Below are positions 1 through 12,650 of a stretch of 64,000 bases of DNA, piece by piece. Where the stretch lies: positions 1,260,553 to 1,324,552 of the forward strand of contig MU278353.1 in NCBI GenBank assembly GCA_022385755.1, in the 5' to 3' direction. Made by a program: the position numbers and the translations under genes. Each line of letters starts with the position of its first letter. The stretch's first letter is position 1. This DNA comes from Trametopsis cervina (Eukaryota > Basidiomycota > Agaricomycetes > Polyporales > Irpicaceae). The notes under the pieces are model-generated. The model searched no databases. It saw nothing but the letters and a program-made list of their open reading frames with translations, and had not been told where the DNA came from.

Positions 1-2470
1 GTATATTACCGTCCAAGGGATTCCTGCGCTCTCGCCTATCTACCGTCGGTTCATCTCACTACTCACCGTATCTAACCTTGAGAACACCCGTGCTGCCTTC
101 GACACGTTTCGACTTCTGAGGGCAAGTTCATCTAACGACTTTCAGCCACAGAGCACCGCAGCCTTCCAATCCCATTGGCTGTGTCTTCAAATGCTGTCTT
201 GCTCATCCCCGTCCGCTGTGTCTGTCTCAGGGCATCCAGCGCGTTGTCTACTGCCCTCGCATTTTATGAGTACAGGAAGAGCCCAATACGATCGAATGTT
301 GGTCTTGAGATCCTGGAGACGTCCCGCGAGGAGCACATATCATGCTCGCGTTTGCGCATGGCCGCACGAGTGATGTTTGAGAATGGTTGTTCGTTCGGCG
401 CACTACAGAAGAAAATAAGAATGAGCGGGGCTATCAGGCTGATACGTGAGGGTATTTTTTTTTTCGTCTGTTGGGAGGCGATTAGCTAAGTACCCAACCA
501 AACATTGCTGGCGACACGGAGGGCACGGTGGCGATGGCGCCGCGCTGCTCTCGGCCTCGAGAGCAGATAGTGGGAGATGCTGCATTGTCGGAGTGTGCGG
601 TTGGTGCAGATGGTGAGGGAGATAATGATCATCCAGTTGTAAGCCAGCTACCCGTGTTCAGCGGGGAAATCTACTAAAATCTATGCCCAGCTGGATTGCG
701 GAGGCTTGGACGGACTGGAAGTAAATCTTGGCGGTGAGGATGGAAGAGGCGAACGCCATGGGGCGGAAAGCACGTAGCCACGGAGAGGTTTGCGACTGTT
801 TGAGCGATAAGAGCATTTCGTTGTACTGTAATATCGTTAACGAAGTAGAGAAATACGTATATAATCAGGACTCACCGTTGTTACATGCACTGACTCATGT
901 CAGTGCGTGAGTCGTGCGTTAACTGCTCGCCCGACGAGCGAGCTGCTATGGCATGCACGGCTGAACTTATTCCGGTTCGTGGCGAATCTTCTCGCTTCAT
1001 CAAAGTCGTGAGTAAAGTGACCTTCTGTACGCGTATTACCAAGCAGCATGCTCGCCGCGGCGTCCTCTCCCAGCTCACTGACATGTAGCCCATCACCGCG
1101 ACGCGTGATATCCACACCAGATGACCGCTGTCTTATTCCCCATGTCTTCGTTATCGATTCCTTCCTCATGTTTTCGTCGCCAATTCCTTCCTCTCCAGCC
1201 CCCAACGAACTCATTTCCCCCGTACTCTCACGATACCTCACTCCTTCCGTTGTCTTTATTTTGTTTGATACAAGTAGCCACAGACGTCAACGTGAGCATG
1301 TCGAAGGCTGAGCTTGCCGCATTAATCGGTCACGATAACGAGAGCAGCACGGACGCGCTGCTTATCCACACAGCCGTGCAGGGCGCGCAACGACTCCGAG
1401 TGGGCGTCGTTGGACACGAGTCGTGTGTACGTCACCCAGCCGCACGACTTTGGTGTATGCGCCACGGGTAGGCCATGACGGAGGTGCTCTGGGCACGTCT
1501 TTCTTTCGCACTTCAAGTCGGAGGGAAGATGTGGGTGGCCGAGGTTGACGTGCATCCGCTTGGCCATGGGCGGCGGTTTACAGAAGGCGACGTTAGGTGT
1601 CCTATCGTTCGTCGCGTCACAGATGAGGGGATCGTGGAGTAGCGTTTGCGCGGGCAGGAATGTTATGGGGGTGCTATCGCGGAGGGAAGAGTCGCAGGAG
1701 GGGAAGCGGGAGGAGAGTCCTCGCAGCAGCGTGGCGATGTACCTATTGGCTGTCGCACATGCCACATTGTGCGAATTCTGTTCAGAAGCGTTGGAAGGGG
1801 TGCCTGCGGTGCGGTATGGGCGAACAGTCTTCCACGCCATCAAACTTCAAAGAACCACCCCAGGCTGCCGGCGTGTTGTTCGATGCGGTCCCTTGCACCT
1901 CTTGGGATGTCCGTCCTTCGAGTGCAGTTGTTGGCAAATTGTATCGACTGTGCATGGGGAAAGCACACCGTCACAAGTTCGACCACGCGTGCGTGTGTGT
2001 GTTGCAGCGACAGATGACGGGCCGTAGACGGTGTAGATGTCACTTGGAGGGCGGCGAAGTACGACCATTTGGAAGGTCTCGCGTAGTATGGCGACGTGGG
2101 GCCTGAGGCATACAGAACAACTTGTTGCGGGAACTTTGCTAGGTGATCGAGGATGTGGTGCGTAGGGATTGGGATGACTAGCGCAAAGTTAGAACGGGCG
2201 CACGACAGTATACTAGCTTCCACATACCAAAACCAAAGACAGTTTAGATCGGTATCATAGCCACTGTGAATATCGTCGACTGCAGACTTGGCGTAGTACT
2301 CTTGCTGGCGTAAGTTGGTTCAAATGTCGGCGTACCAGTTTAGAGGGTAGTGCTCGTATATGAGGCTTGCTGTGGGACAGACACTACGATATTGAAGGTC
2401 AGCTCGCGTGCGCAATAGCAAGTGCTAGAACTCATCACCTATAGTTTACGATGCTCATCGAAAGGTTTAC
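1..2470. repeat. Unit I alpha block (segmental repeat with decayed exon-like sequence)
   Basis: This block recurs, diverged, at about 10,200-12,650, 45,900-48,230 and 58,400-61,110. The best anchors are the stretches at 61-170, 897-1,090 and 1,270-1,480. On the plus strand, exon-like pieces can be read. One ends near 865 and is followed by a 47-nt GT-AG intron-like gap ending in TCATGTCAG at about 900. A second piece then contains CTAELIPVRGESSRF and ends in QHARRGVLSQLTDM near 1,088. A third, at about 1,290-1,480, begins SKAELAALI. The copies differ by single-base insertions and deletions that break these frames, so no intact gene is called. The protein family is not recognised. Confidence 0.6.
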
Positions 2471-4990
2471 CCACTGTCCTATACGCGTTGTGGTAGGGAG
2501 CGGCCGTAGCGAGGAGGCTTGAAGATACAGCAATAGAGCGCGTCAAGCATCCGACTTTGGGCGTGGGATGGAAGTACGATTGAGTTAGTAAAGATAGCAT
2601 GAAGCTCAGTCGCGAACGGGATGGAGCTGAGGACGAGTAGGGGCCGCCGATGTGTGGTCACTGTGAAGCAGACGCAGAGAGCGTAGTGACAGTAGCGCGC
2701 GAGCAGATCTGCCCGAGGACTCCGCGGCCAGCAATCACTGCGACACACGCGTTGAGAGTGACCACGACGTTCCTCGCTTTTCACTTGTCGACTCGTGTCC
2801 CGGTCCCTCTGCATACCCCCGGCATCCTAGATCTCGCACTGCACAATGGATATGACAAGGCTCTGCTATGAGTTTCCTGGACATGCGGACAACATGACAG
2901 CATGCGAGCTGAGGTCGGGGAGGTTTGTGTGAGGGGCAGTCAATTGGTGGTCGACGGAGATCGGTGCGTACCCATTCAGTTTTCATGTCTATTCTACTTA
3001 CAGCATCCTCTGGCGCGTTCGCAGATTGTCTTTACAATCGAATATGCGAACATCTTCAGGGAGCGCAGACTAACAACGCAACGCCCCTCCTTGTCCTTGC
3101 CGCCAGTGAGGCGCATTCCTGGTCAGGGTTCCCCGAATGGCACGTCCAGGATGGTCTCCTCGCCTACCTTCACGGCAAGGAGCGCAGTACGCCTCCGCCT
3201 CTGGTGACCCTCCGCGTCAACATCAAATATGCGGCGTCGAATTTCCCCCAACTCCCTCAGCTCCCTCAAAACACTCTTGATTAACATACGTACTCAACAT
3301 CCACCTCGCTCCGTGCGCCTCACAACTCCCCTCCCCTTCAGCTTCCCGCTCACTCTTGCCGACCTGTGCCAAGCACTGGCTGTACAAGACCGGGATCGCT
3401 GAATTGCAACAACATGACACCGCGTCCGGCCTATTGCACGCAACTCGTACTCACTTGGATAGGCCGGATGGACGACCAGTCCGGTATGTAGTAGACTTAC
3501 GTACGTTACCCAGCTATTCGTGATCTCATACGTTGATTCTAGGACCTACATATTCATCAGGGAACACGGTAGCGAGCGGCCGTACTCAAACCTCGTTCAG
3601 GCGCGGAGTGTATAGGCTGCCCGATACCCAGTCCGTCGTCAGATCTTAGAGGCTTTGGAATACTATCAAGGCCGTTGAGTTGTGAAACGCACGAAGGCCG
3701 CTACGCCACCTAAAATAAATCTCCGACACCGTGATCAAGACGTGTCTGCAAAATCTTCTCGTCTTCAGTAGTACTTGCCTTTGCGGTACAAGCTGCAACC
3801 GCCACTTGCAGCGACAAGTAAGACCCTGGCCACCTCGAGAAACTCCCCTACGGACTTGGCCCGTCACATGCACGTCCGCCCGCTCATTTAAAATCGCTGA
3901 AGCACACACGTATCACAGGCCTGAAAGAGTGTCCTGGCTGAGACAAACCGCGCGCCCCGACGGCCCCTCCGACTTCCTTCTCTTACACTAAAGCCGACGC
4001 AGCTCGCCTTCCGGTCGTCCTGAACCCTCTCCTTCTCGCAGCGCAGCTCCAGCTCGCCGTCAATGGCGTGCAGCGTGCGTCTGCAGCTCGCATACACTCT
4101 GGATTTATCGGCACGAACGATGCGGGCATCAACTCGCTGCTCGTCTGGTGTCCTATGCATGCCACTCGTAGTGAAGGCAGGGGCAGAGTGCGATTTACTT
4201 GAAGCTTGTCGAGCAGAGCATCGCAAGAGCCTGCCTCCTCTAGAACAGACTCCGTCCGTCCAGTCTTGTATCAAACTCATCAGAGAGGATAACGCTGACA
4301 GTTACCTTGTGTACGGTGCATCTTGTACTCCGAAAACTTGTATCCGAACATGCACCGGACGGCAACAGTCGAAATGAAGCATATCTATGCTCAAGACGGT
4401 CCACGTTGGCAACCCACTGCCCAGGACTATCTGCAACTGCTCGCTCCGGCATTGCAGGCTGCATACATCAGCGCTATTCTCAGTGCCAAGTCTACACATC
4501 ATCTGGCAGTCCTCGTACGTCCAGATAACCTTTTGGCTGGATCTTCATGATCTCGTCCTGTGTTTGCAGTATAATTTTCCAAAGACGATTATCTGCAAAA
4601 TAGCAACCGGTGCATGCTTTTGGCTTTGATGGGTGCGAGATGTAGTTTCACAAGTCATCTGCGGGCAGCTCTTGAGGGTTCTGTGCACGGCGTTTGCTCA
4701 GAAGGACGGTACTAGGACGCTCTCACTCGATTGTACGAGATCTTGTAAATCTAGCTAGTGTATTATGCAATGGGAATTCAGACTTGTCGTATACAGAAGC
4801 CCTGTGTGTGGAAGCCGGTACCCTTGCGTTATGGAGTGCCAAATTGACGGTGGGGCGGACTACAGAAATACAGCCATAACACAGTCGCATAACATACCAT
4901 AAGTTCTGCCGAGCTATACAGTTGCTAGAGGAAGACGTTTACTTCAAAGAGCGCACCGTACCACCTAGAGCTAAACCGGCAAAAAATTGA
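2471..4990. repeat. Unit I beta block (segmental repeat, no intact gene)
   Basis: Copies lie at about 12,650-15,120, 48,230-50,480 and 55,370-57,150. A shared anchor reads CCCGAGGACTCCGCGGCC near 2,714. Downstream, each copy has an intron-like segment starting GGTGCGT and ending in a CAG acceptor (2,963 onward here). It is followed by a plus-strand peptide-like stretch, HVQDGLLAYLHGKERS at about 3,140-3,185 in this copy. Another conserved stretch, around 4,320-4,550, contains YAQDGPRWQ. Frames shift between copies. I read this as remnants of an unrecognised multi-exon gene, not an active gene. Confidence 0.55.
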
Positions 4991-5025
4991 GCAATCTCAA
5001 CATGATACAGGCGTATCGACTGCAT

Positions 5026-8000
5026 CTACCGGAAAGTCATTACATGTTCATCTTCCGACTCGTGTAATCCATCATCCAGAATACCTTCATCATGCCCTAC
5101 ATCCGTGCCAGCCTGTTCTCCACCATCTCCCGACGATCCAAGTCCCTGCTCGCCGTCTTGAACTTTGATAACGTCCGAATTGTCTCCCGGATCAGACAAT
5201 ACGGTCTTCGGAGACCTATCGTCCGAGATACCTTCGTCCGCCGGGTCGTCCGCGACAGTTTCCGCCTCAGGGGATGCGTCGTTTGGAGACTTCGTGTCGC
5301 AGAGCTCCGCAGCCTCAGGAAGTGCATCCTCTGGAGACTTGGTATGAGAAAGCCCGGCCGCCTCCAAATTTGGTTCCACCGTGTCTTCCAAGATTGCTTC
5401 GCCTGGTTCAGCGCTATGCTCGCCGTCCGCCGCAAGCCGATGACCATCTGACTCGGGAGCGGGAGCGACGTTCGTATCAAGCTCGAGTTCCTCCGCATCT
5501 ACCTCCGGGTTGTTGCCAAAATCATCATGTTCCTCGGCCTCGCGGGGTGCATCCACGCGATCAGTGTCGTCGCTAGAACCTTCGCGTTCCTTGACTTCAC
5601 CAGGTACGTCCGCTTGTCCAGATCCATCGACAGCCCCAGCTCCGCCTCCAGATCCCTCGCCACGTTCTGTTGACGGACCAGCCGCACTGTTGTCAAGATT
5701 GTGTGCGGTACGTTTGCGCAGGTACGGCTCGATATCCTTTGCGGCTTCCTCTCTCTCCTCGGGAGTCATTTCCTGAAGACGCCTCACCCTCCAGTATCGC
5801 ATTCCAGGGATAGAGATATCCATAAGAGTCAGATAGAAGCCGTCGGGGATGGGAGACTCTTCTGGCTTGAATGCCGCACGCCACGCCAAATATTTCTCGT
5901 TGTCGTCGGGATCGTCGTCCTCGTTCCGTGCATCCACACGGGAAAGCCAACTGAAGCTCAACAATAGCCGCAAGGCTACTCCATCTTCAAGCACCGCTGC
6001 AGCCTGGACCAACGAAGTCAATGCGGCAAAGATACCGCGCCAGCTTTCAGTCAACGCCGTGCCTTTGACATCCTCCCTGACACGATACACGCTCTCTGCA
6101 AGACTTTTGCAAGCCTGCAGCACGGACAGCCTTGTGAGCTGATCCGGAGGGTTTGTTGCAATGGTCTCAATGGCGGTCGCGACACGGGACAGAGCTGGTG
6201 AAGGAAACAGATCAGAAGAGACATGAACACAAATGGGAAGCGATCCACATACCAGCGGTGTCCGTACGGAAATCCTCATGGTTCACATACCAGTAAAATG
6301 AAAGTGGGTAAAACTTGATGAGCAACGTCAGTAGCTTCACCACCACCGCATCCGACTTTGATGATAAAGTCATGCGCCGAACATCTGCTATACTGTCCCG
6401 GAGTCCCCCAGGATCAACCGCAATGAGCTTGATGATGAGTGCTAGAGTGTTGTGCTGAGCATTCGACCACTCGTCATCCTGAGCAGCGGTGTCGTCGCGC
6501 AGCAGGTCGATGAGGAACCCAACGGTGTTGTGGAGTGTGTCCTCATTCAGCACTTTCCGCCACGGTGCGTTGCCAAAGTTGGACTCGAACGAGTCTGTGA
6601 GCCGAAGCTTTATGAAAAAGGGCTCGACAACAAATTTGATCCGAGTGATAGACTGAATCAAGTCCAATTGGGACTCTCTGCAGTACTGACATGCCAAGCC
6701 TAAGATATCTCGGAGCACTGCCGCGGATGGCTTGGAGGCATACACCTCAGCGAATAGTTCAGGCTGGGCGGCCACATGCCTGTGAAGGTAGGAGGGGATT
6801 CCATCGAAATCAAGATGGGAGAGATGGGCGGAGAAGTGAAGAGCGACAGTCCACCGCGCTACCCAGCGCAATCCATCATTTGACTCATGCTCAAGGCGAA
6901 TAACAATGTCTATGGGTAGGTGCCGCTGTAAGATGGAGTAGATCGAGTCCAGTGCGCGCGTCGTTGCCATACTACAGTCAATAATCTGAGGGGGGTCCTC
7001 AAACTTTCCCTGCCATGGGACACGATGTTGCAAAATCTGCAGCACAAACGTAATGATGTCTTCTGGCTTGGGCGTGATCTGCTGGAGCGCGTCGACCATT
7101 GCCGTCCCAACGATTTCGTCGTTTCCCTGCAGCGCATCGGCAGCCACCATAATGTCGAGATCGCCAGCTTCGTGTTTCGCAGCTGCTGCCTCGCTATGCG
7201 GACGCGCAGGCTTCTGGAGGCGACGGACATACCGTCTAGCCCAATCGTCGATCATGTACGCAATCTTCTTAACAGTGCTGAAACGTGAGGGAGTCCATCG
7301 CCATACCCCATAGGCACGCCTCTGCAAAGCCTCCATACATGAGATCCATCGAGCGCGTGCATAGGCACGTATTGCCACCATGAGGGAGTTGAGCGCAGGT
7401 GTCTTGTACGGGCAATGGTCCGAGAAGAGAGGCGACACCGTGACGAAGAAGAAGATGAAGCCCCAGCCTGCGACCAGGGGCAGCGTCGTATTCCTCACGC
7501 TGGAGTGTAATTCCGCGGTGTAGAAGCAAAGCCCAATGAAGAAGAGTCCGAGTGCGAGCTGCAGCAGAAGGGGAAGACATGCGGCTATCGTCAGCACTTT
7601 CCATGTCTCCAACCCCGCTCGGCGGAAGTTGCGTATACGGAGGCGGCCCTGAGGAAAGGAGGTCACGAACTTCATGTACTCGCGAAGCCATTGCTTCACA
7701 AGGATTCCGAACGAAGCTGTGGCAAGGCTGATGACGAGACTCGCAGCCCATAGGTCGTTGATGCGAATGGCGTTGACCGAAGGCTCGAATGGCGGGGAGG
7801 AGGTGGATACGGGAGAAGTGCTGATGATAAAATCGCCTTGGATGGTGTAGTTTGCATTTTGCGCTGACATCTGCCTAAGAGTCGTCAAAGTGGCCCCGGG
7901 GATGTCTTCTTGAAGGAGCGCGACAGCAACGACAAGGAACGCCGAAAGGACAGCCGAGAATAGACCGATCTCGAATGATACTGTATCAGCCTGTTATCAT

Positions 8001-8305
8001 AGGCAAGCAGTCCTATCGCTTACAAAAACAAGGAGAGTATCGATGTCGTTCTTGACGCCTTCAATCTGATCTTTGTCGAATTCGTCGACGGCTCTCTGGA
8101 TCACAGCCCATCCTCTGGGTGTATCGCGGTTGAGGACATGAGCCGGATTTGCGAGTGTGCCAAGGAGAGCGTCTTTTCTGTCACTCGGAGCGGCCGGAGT
8201 TGGTCGAGAGTTCCGTTTGCTATGAGACAAGCTGCGAGCCGAGTAAAGTGACGATCGTCTTGAAGTCAGACGAGACCCGGTGCGGGATGTGACAGAATTG
8301 GCCAT
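5026..8305 (-). CDS. DUF6535-domain membrane protein, paralogue 1 (1,055 aa)
   Basis: Function is unknown. DUF6535 is a multi-copy membrane family of agaricomycetes. Exons on the minus strand are 8305-8024, 7969-6253 and 6194-5026 (3,168 nt, in frame). The introns are 54 and 58 nt. Residues 1-94 are Ser/Arg rich and then carry DTLLVF, typical of the family start. Hydrophobic helices follow at about 95-114, 167-187, 219-244 and 258-276, with the conserved NDLWAASLVISL and YKTPALNSLMVAI stretches. A long helical, probably cytosolic region comes next. The last 200 residues are a low-complexity tail rich in D, E, P and S with loose repeats ending in SPEDA or SPNDA. The start is the only ATG that gives the conserved MANS opening shared with paralogue 3. 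The gene lies between the beta and gamma blocks of unit I. Confidence 0.88.
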
Positions 8306-10190
8306 GAGATCGGCCTACACCCTGAGCCTGCGACGCGCCAACATTTGCAACACAGACGGTGGGGATCACAATGTACGTACGTTGTTTCTGGTACTATGCA
8401 TGCGGTATATCGCGTTGTGCTGATTCTTTCACAGATGTGTTACTCGCGGAATGAACCCGTACGCCGCGAGTAACTGCGTCACGAGCACTCACCTATGCAG
8501 TGCTACTGTACCTCTACGCCTTTCACTCTCATCAAGCTGCGTCCACCATCCGAATCCTGGCCTTTAGTCGTGTTCCGAGATTTCCACAGCAGCACCTTTT
8601 CGCTCGTCCCCCTCATTCGTGGACCAAATCACGACATGCTAGCTTGAGCGACGTGTGAAAGAGATGTGCACGAATTGAGGTCAGAGACTGGCGGGTGCAG
8701 GTGTGTGGCTCGTCGCTCTCCATTTCCATTTCACTCACTTGATGCTGCATCCTCAGATCACATTCCATCACACCTGTTCACTCCTTCGTGGCCGACCATG
8801 GCCGAAGTATCTCAAGGAGGATCAGATCATTCTGTTCACTGGCATACGTCTGCCATCGATCGTATCACATGTACTTCTGTCTCCTTATTGGCCTATATCT
8901 CAGGCTTGTGACGTGTGACTTTTACAACACTGACAATGGGGGGTTGCCCACGGTACGCTGTTTCTCATATAAGCATGCGCGCACTTTGCACTTCGCTGAC
9001 ATGCTGATAGCTATGGTACACATGAGACGTCAGATGTATTCAGACTAGCTGTATGCCTTGGTGAGCTACACATATCCGACACGCGACGCACCCCCTGTTT
9101 ATCAGCAGCACCGGTATCCACACCGAGTTTCAGGACCGTACCTATACCTTGAAGGGCCACACCCTCATCGCAATCATGTTTGCGCAGGGATATTACCTGC
9201 GTACGTACTCTTGCAAGATCTCCAAGCCGCCCCTCCTCGTCGCAAGCTTCAGCTCAGCCGGTGCAAAACAAAGCTCGCTGCGTACCAAGACTACGACACG
9301 TCGTCAGCCCTGCTGCGCATCATGCACATGCGGGGCATGCTCGCGCGCACGCATGAGCAGAATACGCAGTAGCTCGCATGGGCGGCGCTGAGCTCGGACG
9401 GAAATGGCTGCAGCATGTGCGGTGCACAGCGAGTGGTGCGCATGTCTACCTCGCGCGCGTCGACGGGCCGAGCAGCTGTGTCGTGTTCCGCGTTCTGCGC
9501 CGCGTAGGAGGCACGTTCGGTGCGTCTTTCCCTTCTTACTTGTATGGTCAACCTGTACACTTCGTCTTTCCATCTGTGCGCCAGCGAGCACACCTTACGC
9601 TATCTAATTTATTGTTGCAGAATTTCGCCGTCCGTGGCCGCCGCCTTGCCCCAATGGATGCTCGTGCGACGCACCCAGTCACTCAGCAACAGGGCCTTCT
9701 GTTGGACAAGCTACGTAAAAGAATCCATGATTCTTACAACGGGAGAGGTTTGGGGTGCGTTGTTTCGCCAAGGTCACGAAAGCTACGGCACCGCAATAGT
9801 TCGTCTACTCAGCCCTTTTCATTCCACGCACCCCGTGCGTACTGGTAGCCGTGCAAACAATTTTCGGGCTATATCCCCTTACGACCATACAGCGTCTCGC
9901 GCTATCGGTTACCGAGGACGGCTGTCTGGAAACAGTCACGGGTGCCATGCATCTGACGTTTGTTATCCTCGAGCATACACGCGCAGGCGGTGTTTTCGCA
10001 GGCGGCGTTCAGTGCGAAGAGGCTGCAGCACTTTGCAGCGCTATTACGCGAAGGCCGTAGCGTAGTCAATGTACTCAGGCCACGAGAAATGCCATGGTTG
10101 TACAAAACCCAACCGTTTTCATTATGAAGCGACAAATCGACAGGGGCGTGCAGCTACGAAGGTATAGCCCCTTAGTGATGGGAGATGTCT
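8306..10190. repeat. Unit I gamma block (segmental repeat, decayed exon-like sequence)
   Basis: The part from about 9,060 to the end is colinear with 57,450-58,400, and the similarity runs on into the alpha block on both sides. That shows gamma and the next alpha are one continuous repeated segment. The part around 8,480-8,720 resembles 44,660-44,900. A plus-strand piece at 9,378-9,850 has an intron-like gap of about 100 nt from GTGCGTCTTTCC to TTGTTGCAG at about 9,510-9,630, kept in both copies. The flanking peptide-like pieces (for example LRKRIHDSYN) are frameshifted relative to one another. Family not recognised. Confidence 0.55.
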
Positions 10191-12650
10191 CAAAGGTGCC
10201 ATGAATTTTTCAACGTTTACGTACATGCGTCTCAACGTCGACTACGCGTCAGTCAGTATGTATCTACGCTCGCGCGGGCCTGACATATCACCACATGGAA
10301 TATTCCTGCACTCTCTGTCGGTCCATCTCCCTACTCACCGTACTGAGCCTCGAGAACACTCGTGCTGCCTTCGACTTCAGAGGGCGTGTTTATCTGGCTG
10401 CTTTGTGTCGCAGAGCACCGCAGCCTCCCAATCCCATTGGCCGCGTCTTCAAATGCTGCCCTGTTCATCCTCGTCCGTATCTGTGTCTGTCTCAGGGCAT
10501 TCGGCGCGTCGTCTACTGCCCTCGCATTTTATGAGTACAGGAAGAGCCCAATACGATTGAATCTGGGTCTTGAGATCCCGGGAGACGTCCCACGAGGAGC
10601 ACATATCATGCTCGCGTTTGCGCATGGCCGCACGAGTGATGTTTGAGAGTGGTTGTTCGTTCGGCGCACCATAAAAAAAAAAAAGAATGAGCGGTGTGAT
10701 CAGGCCGATACGTGAGGGTATTTTTCTTTCGTCTGTTGGGAGGCGATTAGCTAAATACCCAGACGAACATCGCTGGTGGCACGGAGGGCACGGTGGCGAT
10801 GGTGCCGCGCTGCTCTCAGCTAAAGAGCAGACAGCGAGATGTGCTGCATTGTCAGAGAGCATGCAGTCAGTGCAGATGGTGCAGGGGGCACTAACCACCT
10901 ACAGCTAGGTTGGCTACCCGCCTTCAGCGGGCGAGTCCACTAAAATCCGTGCCAAACTTGATGGCAAAGACTTGGACTAATTCGAGGCAATGGCTCTCGG
11001 CGATGAGGATAAAAAAGTGGAACACCATGGGGCAGCAAGCCTATATCCACGAGGTTTTGCGGCTCTTTCAGCGATAAGAGCATTTCGTTGCACTGTAATA
11101 TTGTCAACAAAATACATAAATACATACCTAATCAGCACTCACCGTTCTTACATGCACCACCTCATCTCAGTGCGTGAGCCGTGCGTCTACTGCTCGCCCG
11201 ATAAGCAGGCTGGTATGGCTTGCACGGCTGAATTCTTCCGAGTTCGTGGCGAATCTTCTCGCTCTATCAACGTCGTTAGTAAAGTGACATTCTGTACGCA
11301 TATTACCGAGCAGCACGCTCGCCGTGGCGTCCTCTCCCAGCTCACTGACATGTAGCACATCACCACGACGCATGATATCCACACCAAATACCAGTTTTCT
11401 CCTTCCCCATGTCTCCGTTATCGCTTCCTCGTCCATTTCTTCGTCGCGATGCCTTCCTCTGTAGTTCCTAATGAACTCATTTCCCGCGTGCTCTCATAGT
11501 ACCTTTCTCGTTCCGTCGTCTTGATTTTGTTCGATACAAGTAGCCGCAGGTGTCAACGTGAGTCTGTCCAAGGCTGAGCTCGCCGCATTGATCAGTCACG
11601 ATACCGAGAGAGTTCAGACGTGCTGCTTGTCCACACAGCCGCGCGGGGCGTGCAACGACTCCGAGTGGGCGGTGTTGGACACGAGTAGCGTGTACGTCAC
11701 CCAGCCGCACGACTTTGGTGTATGCGCGACCGGTAGGCCATGACGGAGGTTGCATCTTCCTTTCGCACTTCAAGCTGCAGGAAAGATGTGGGTGGCTCAC
11801 GTTGACGTGTCGTCTTCTAGGCAATGGGTGGTGTACGGAAGAAGACGACGGGGCCCTGTCACTCGTCGCGTCGCATGTGAGGGGATCGCGGACCAGCGTC
11901 TGCGGGAGCACGGGTGTTCTGGGGGCGGTACCGTGGAGAGAAGAGTCGCAGGAGGGGAAGCGAAAGGAAAGTCCTGCAGCACCGCGGCGACGTGCCTGCC
12001 AACGCCCTCAAAAGACGTACGCCACATCGTGCGAATCCTGGTCGGAAGCGTTGGAAGGGGTGCCTGCATCGTGGTACATACGTCTTCTATGCCATCGATC
12101 TTCAGTGAACTGTGTCCAGCCGCCAGTCTGTTTTTCAAGGCAACCGTTGCGCCTTTTTCTCTGGCACCGTTGTCAGTCCGCCGAGTTCAACTAAGAGAAG
12201 ATTACGTCGCCGTGTAGAAATTTCACTGCCACAAGGTCGACCACCCGTGTCTGAGTGTTTTACAGAGACACATGATAGGGTGTAGACGGCGTGGATGATA
12301 CAAGGTACGGTCATCGAAAGGTCATGCGTGGTATGACAGCGGAGGACCTCAAGTATTCCGAACAGCTTGTCACGCGGGCCTGCGAGGTACGAATTGATAT
12401 TGCGGTGCGTAGTGTCTGGACCGAGCTACCACATACCGGAATCAATGACAATTGAGGTCGGTACTATGGTCGCTGTAGTTCTCCATAGCGTCTAAGTACT
12501 TGTACAACAAATTGCTGTTAGACGGACACTGTAAGTGATTGAGGATCGGCTCGCGTGAGACGCATACTAATTACTCGAATACATTACCTGTACGTCACAG
12601 TGCCCGTCGGAAGGTATTCGTGGTTCCCATTACGTTGCGAGAGGCATCGG
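10191..12650. repeat. Unit II alpha block (segmental repeat)
   Basis: This is a second copy of the alpha sequence at the window start. Anchors are 10,330-10,620 against 60-370, and 11,161-11,480 against 897-1,240. The exon-like pieces of unit I recur here with different small insertions and deletions. The piece starting at 11,158 reads SVREPCVYCSPDKQAGMACT and runs open to LSQLTDM, ending at a stop at 11,353. Because the homology continues without a break from the preceding gamma block, the copies arose as a tandem duplication of a unit of about 10 kb. No intact gene is called. Confidence 0.55.

Noticed and set aside
1322..1843. 173-codon minus-strand open frame in alpha, with partial counterparts at 11,477-11,911 and 59,690-60,425
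   Set aside because: The counterparts are broken at different places, and the stretch is antisense to better-conserved plus-strand exon-like pieces, so it is probably a shadow frame.
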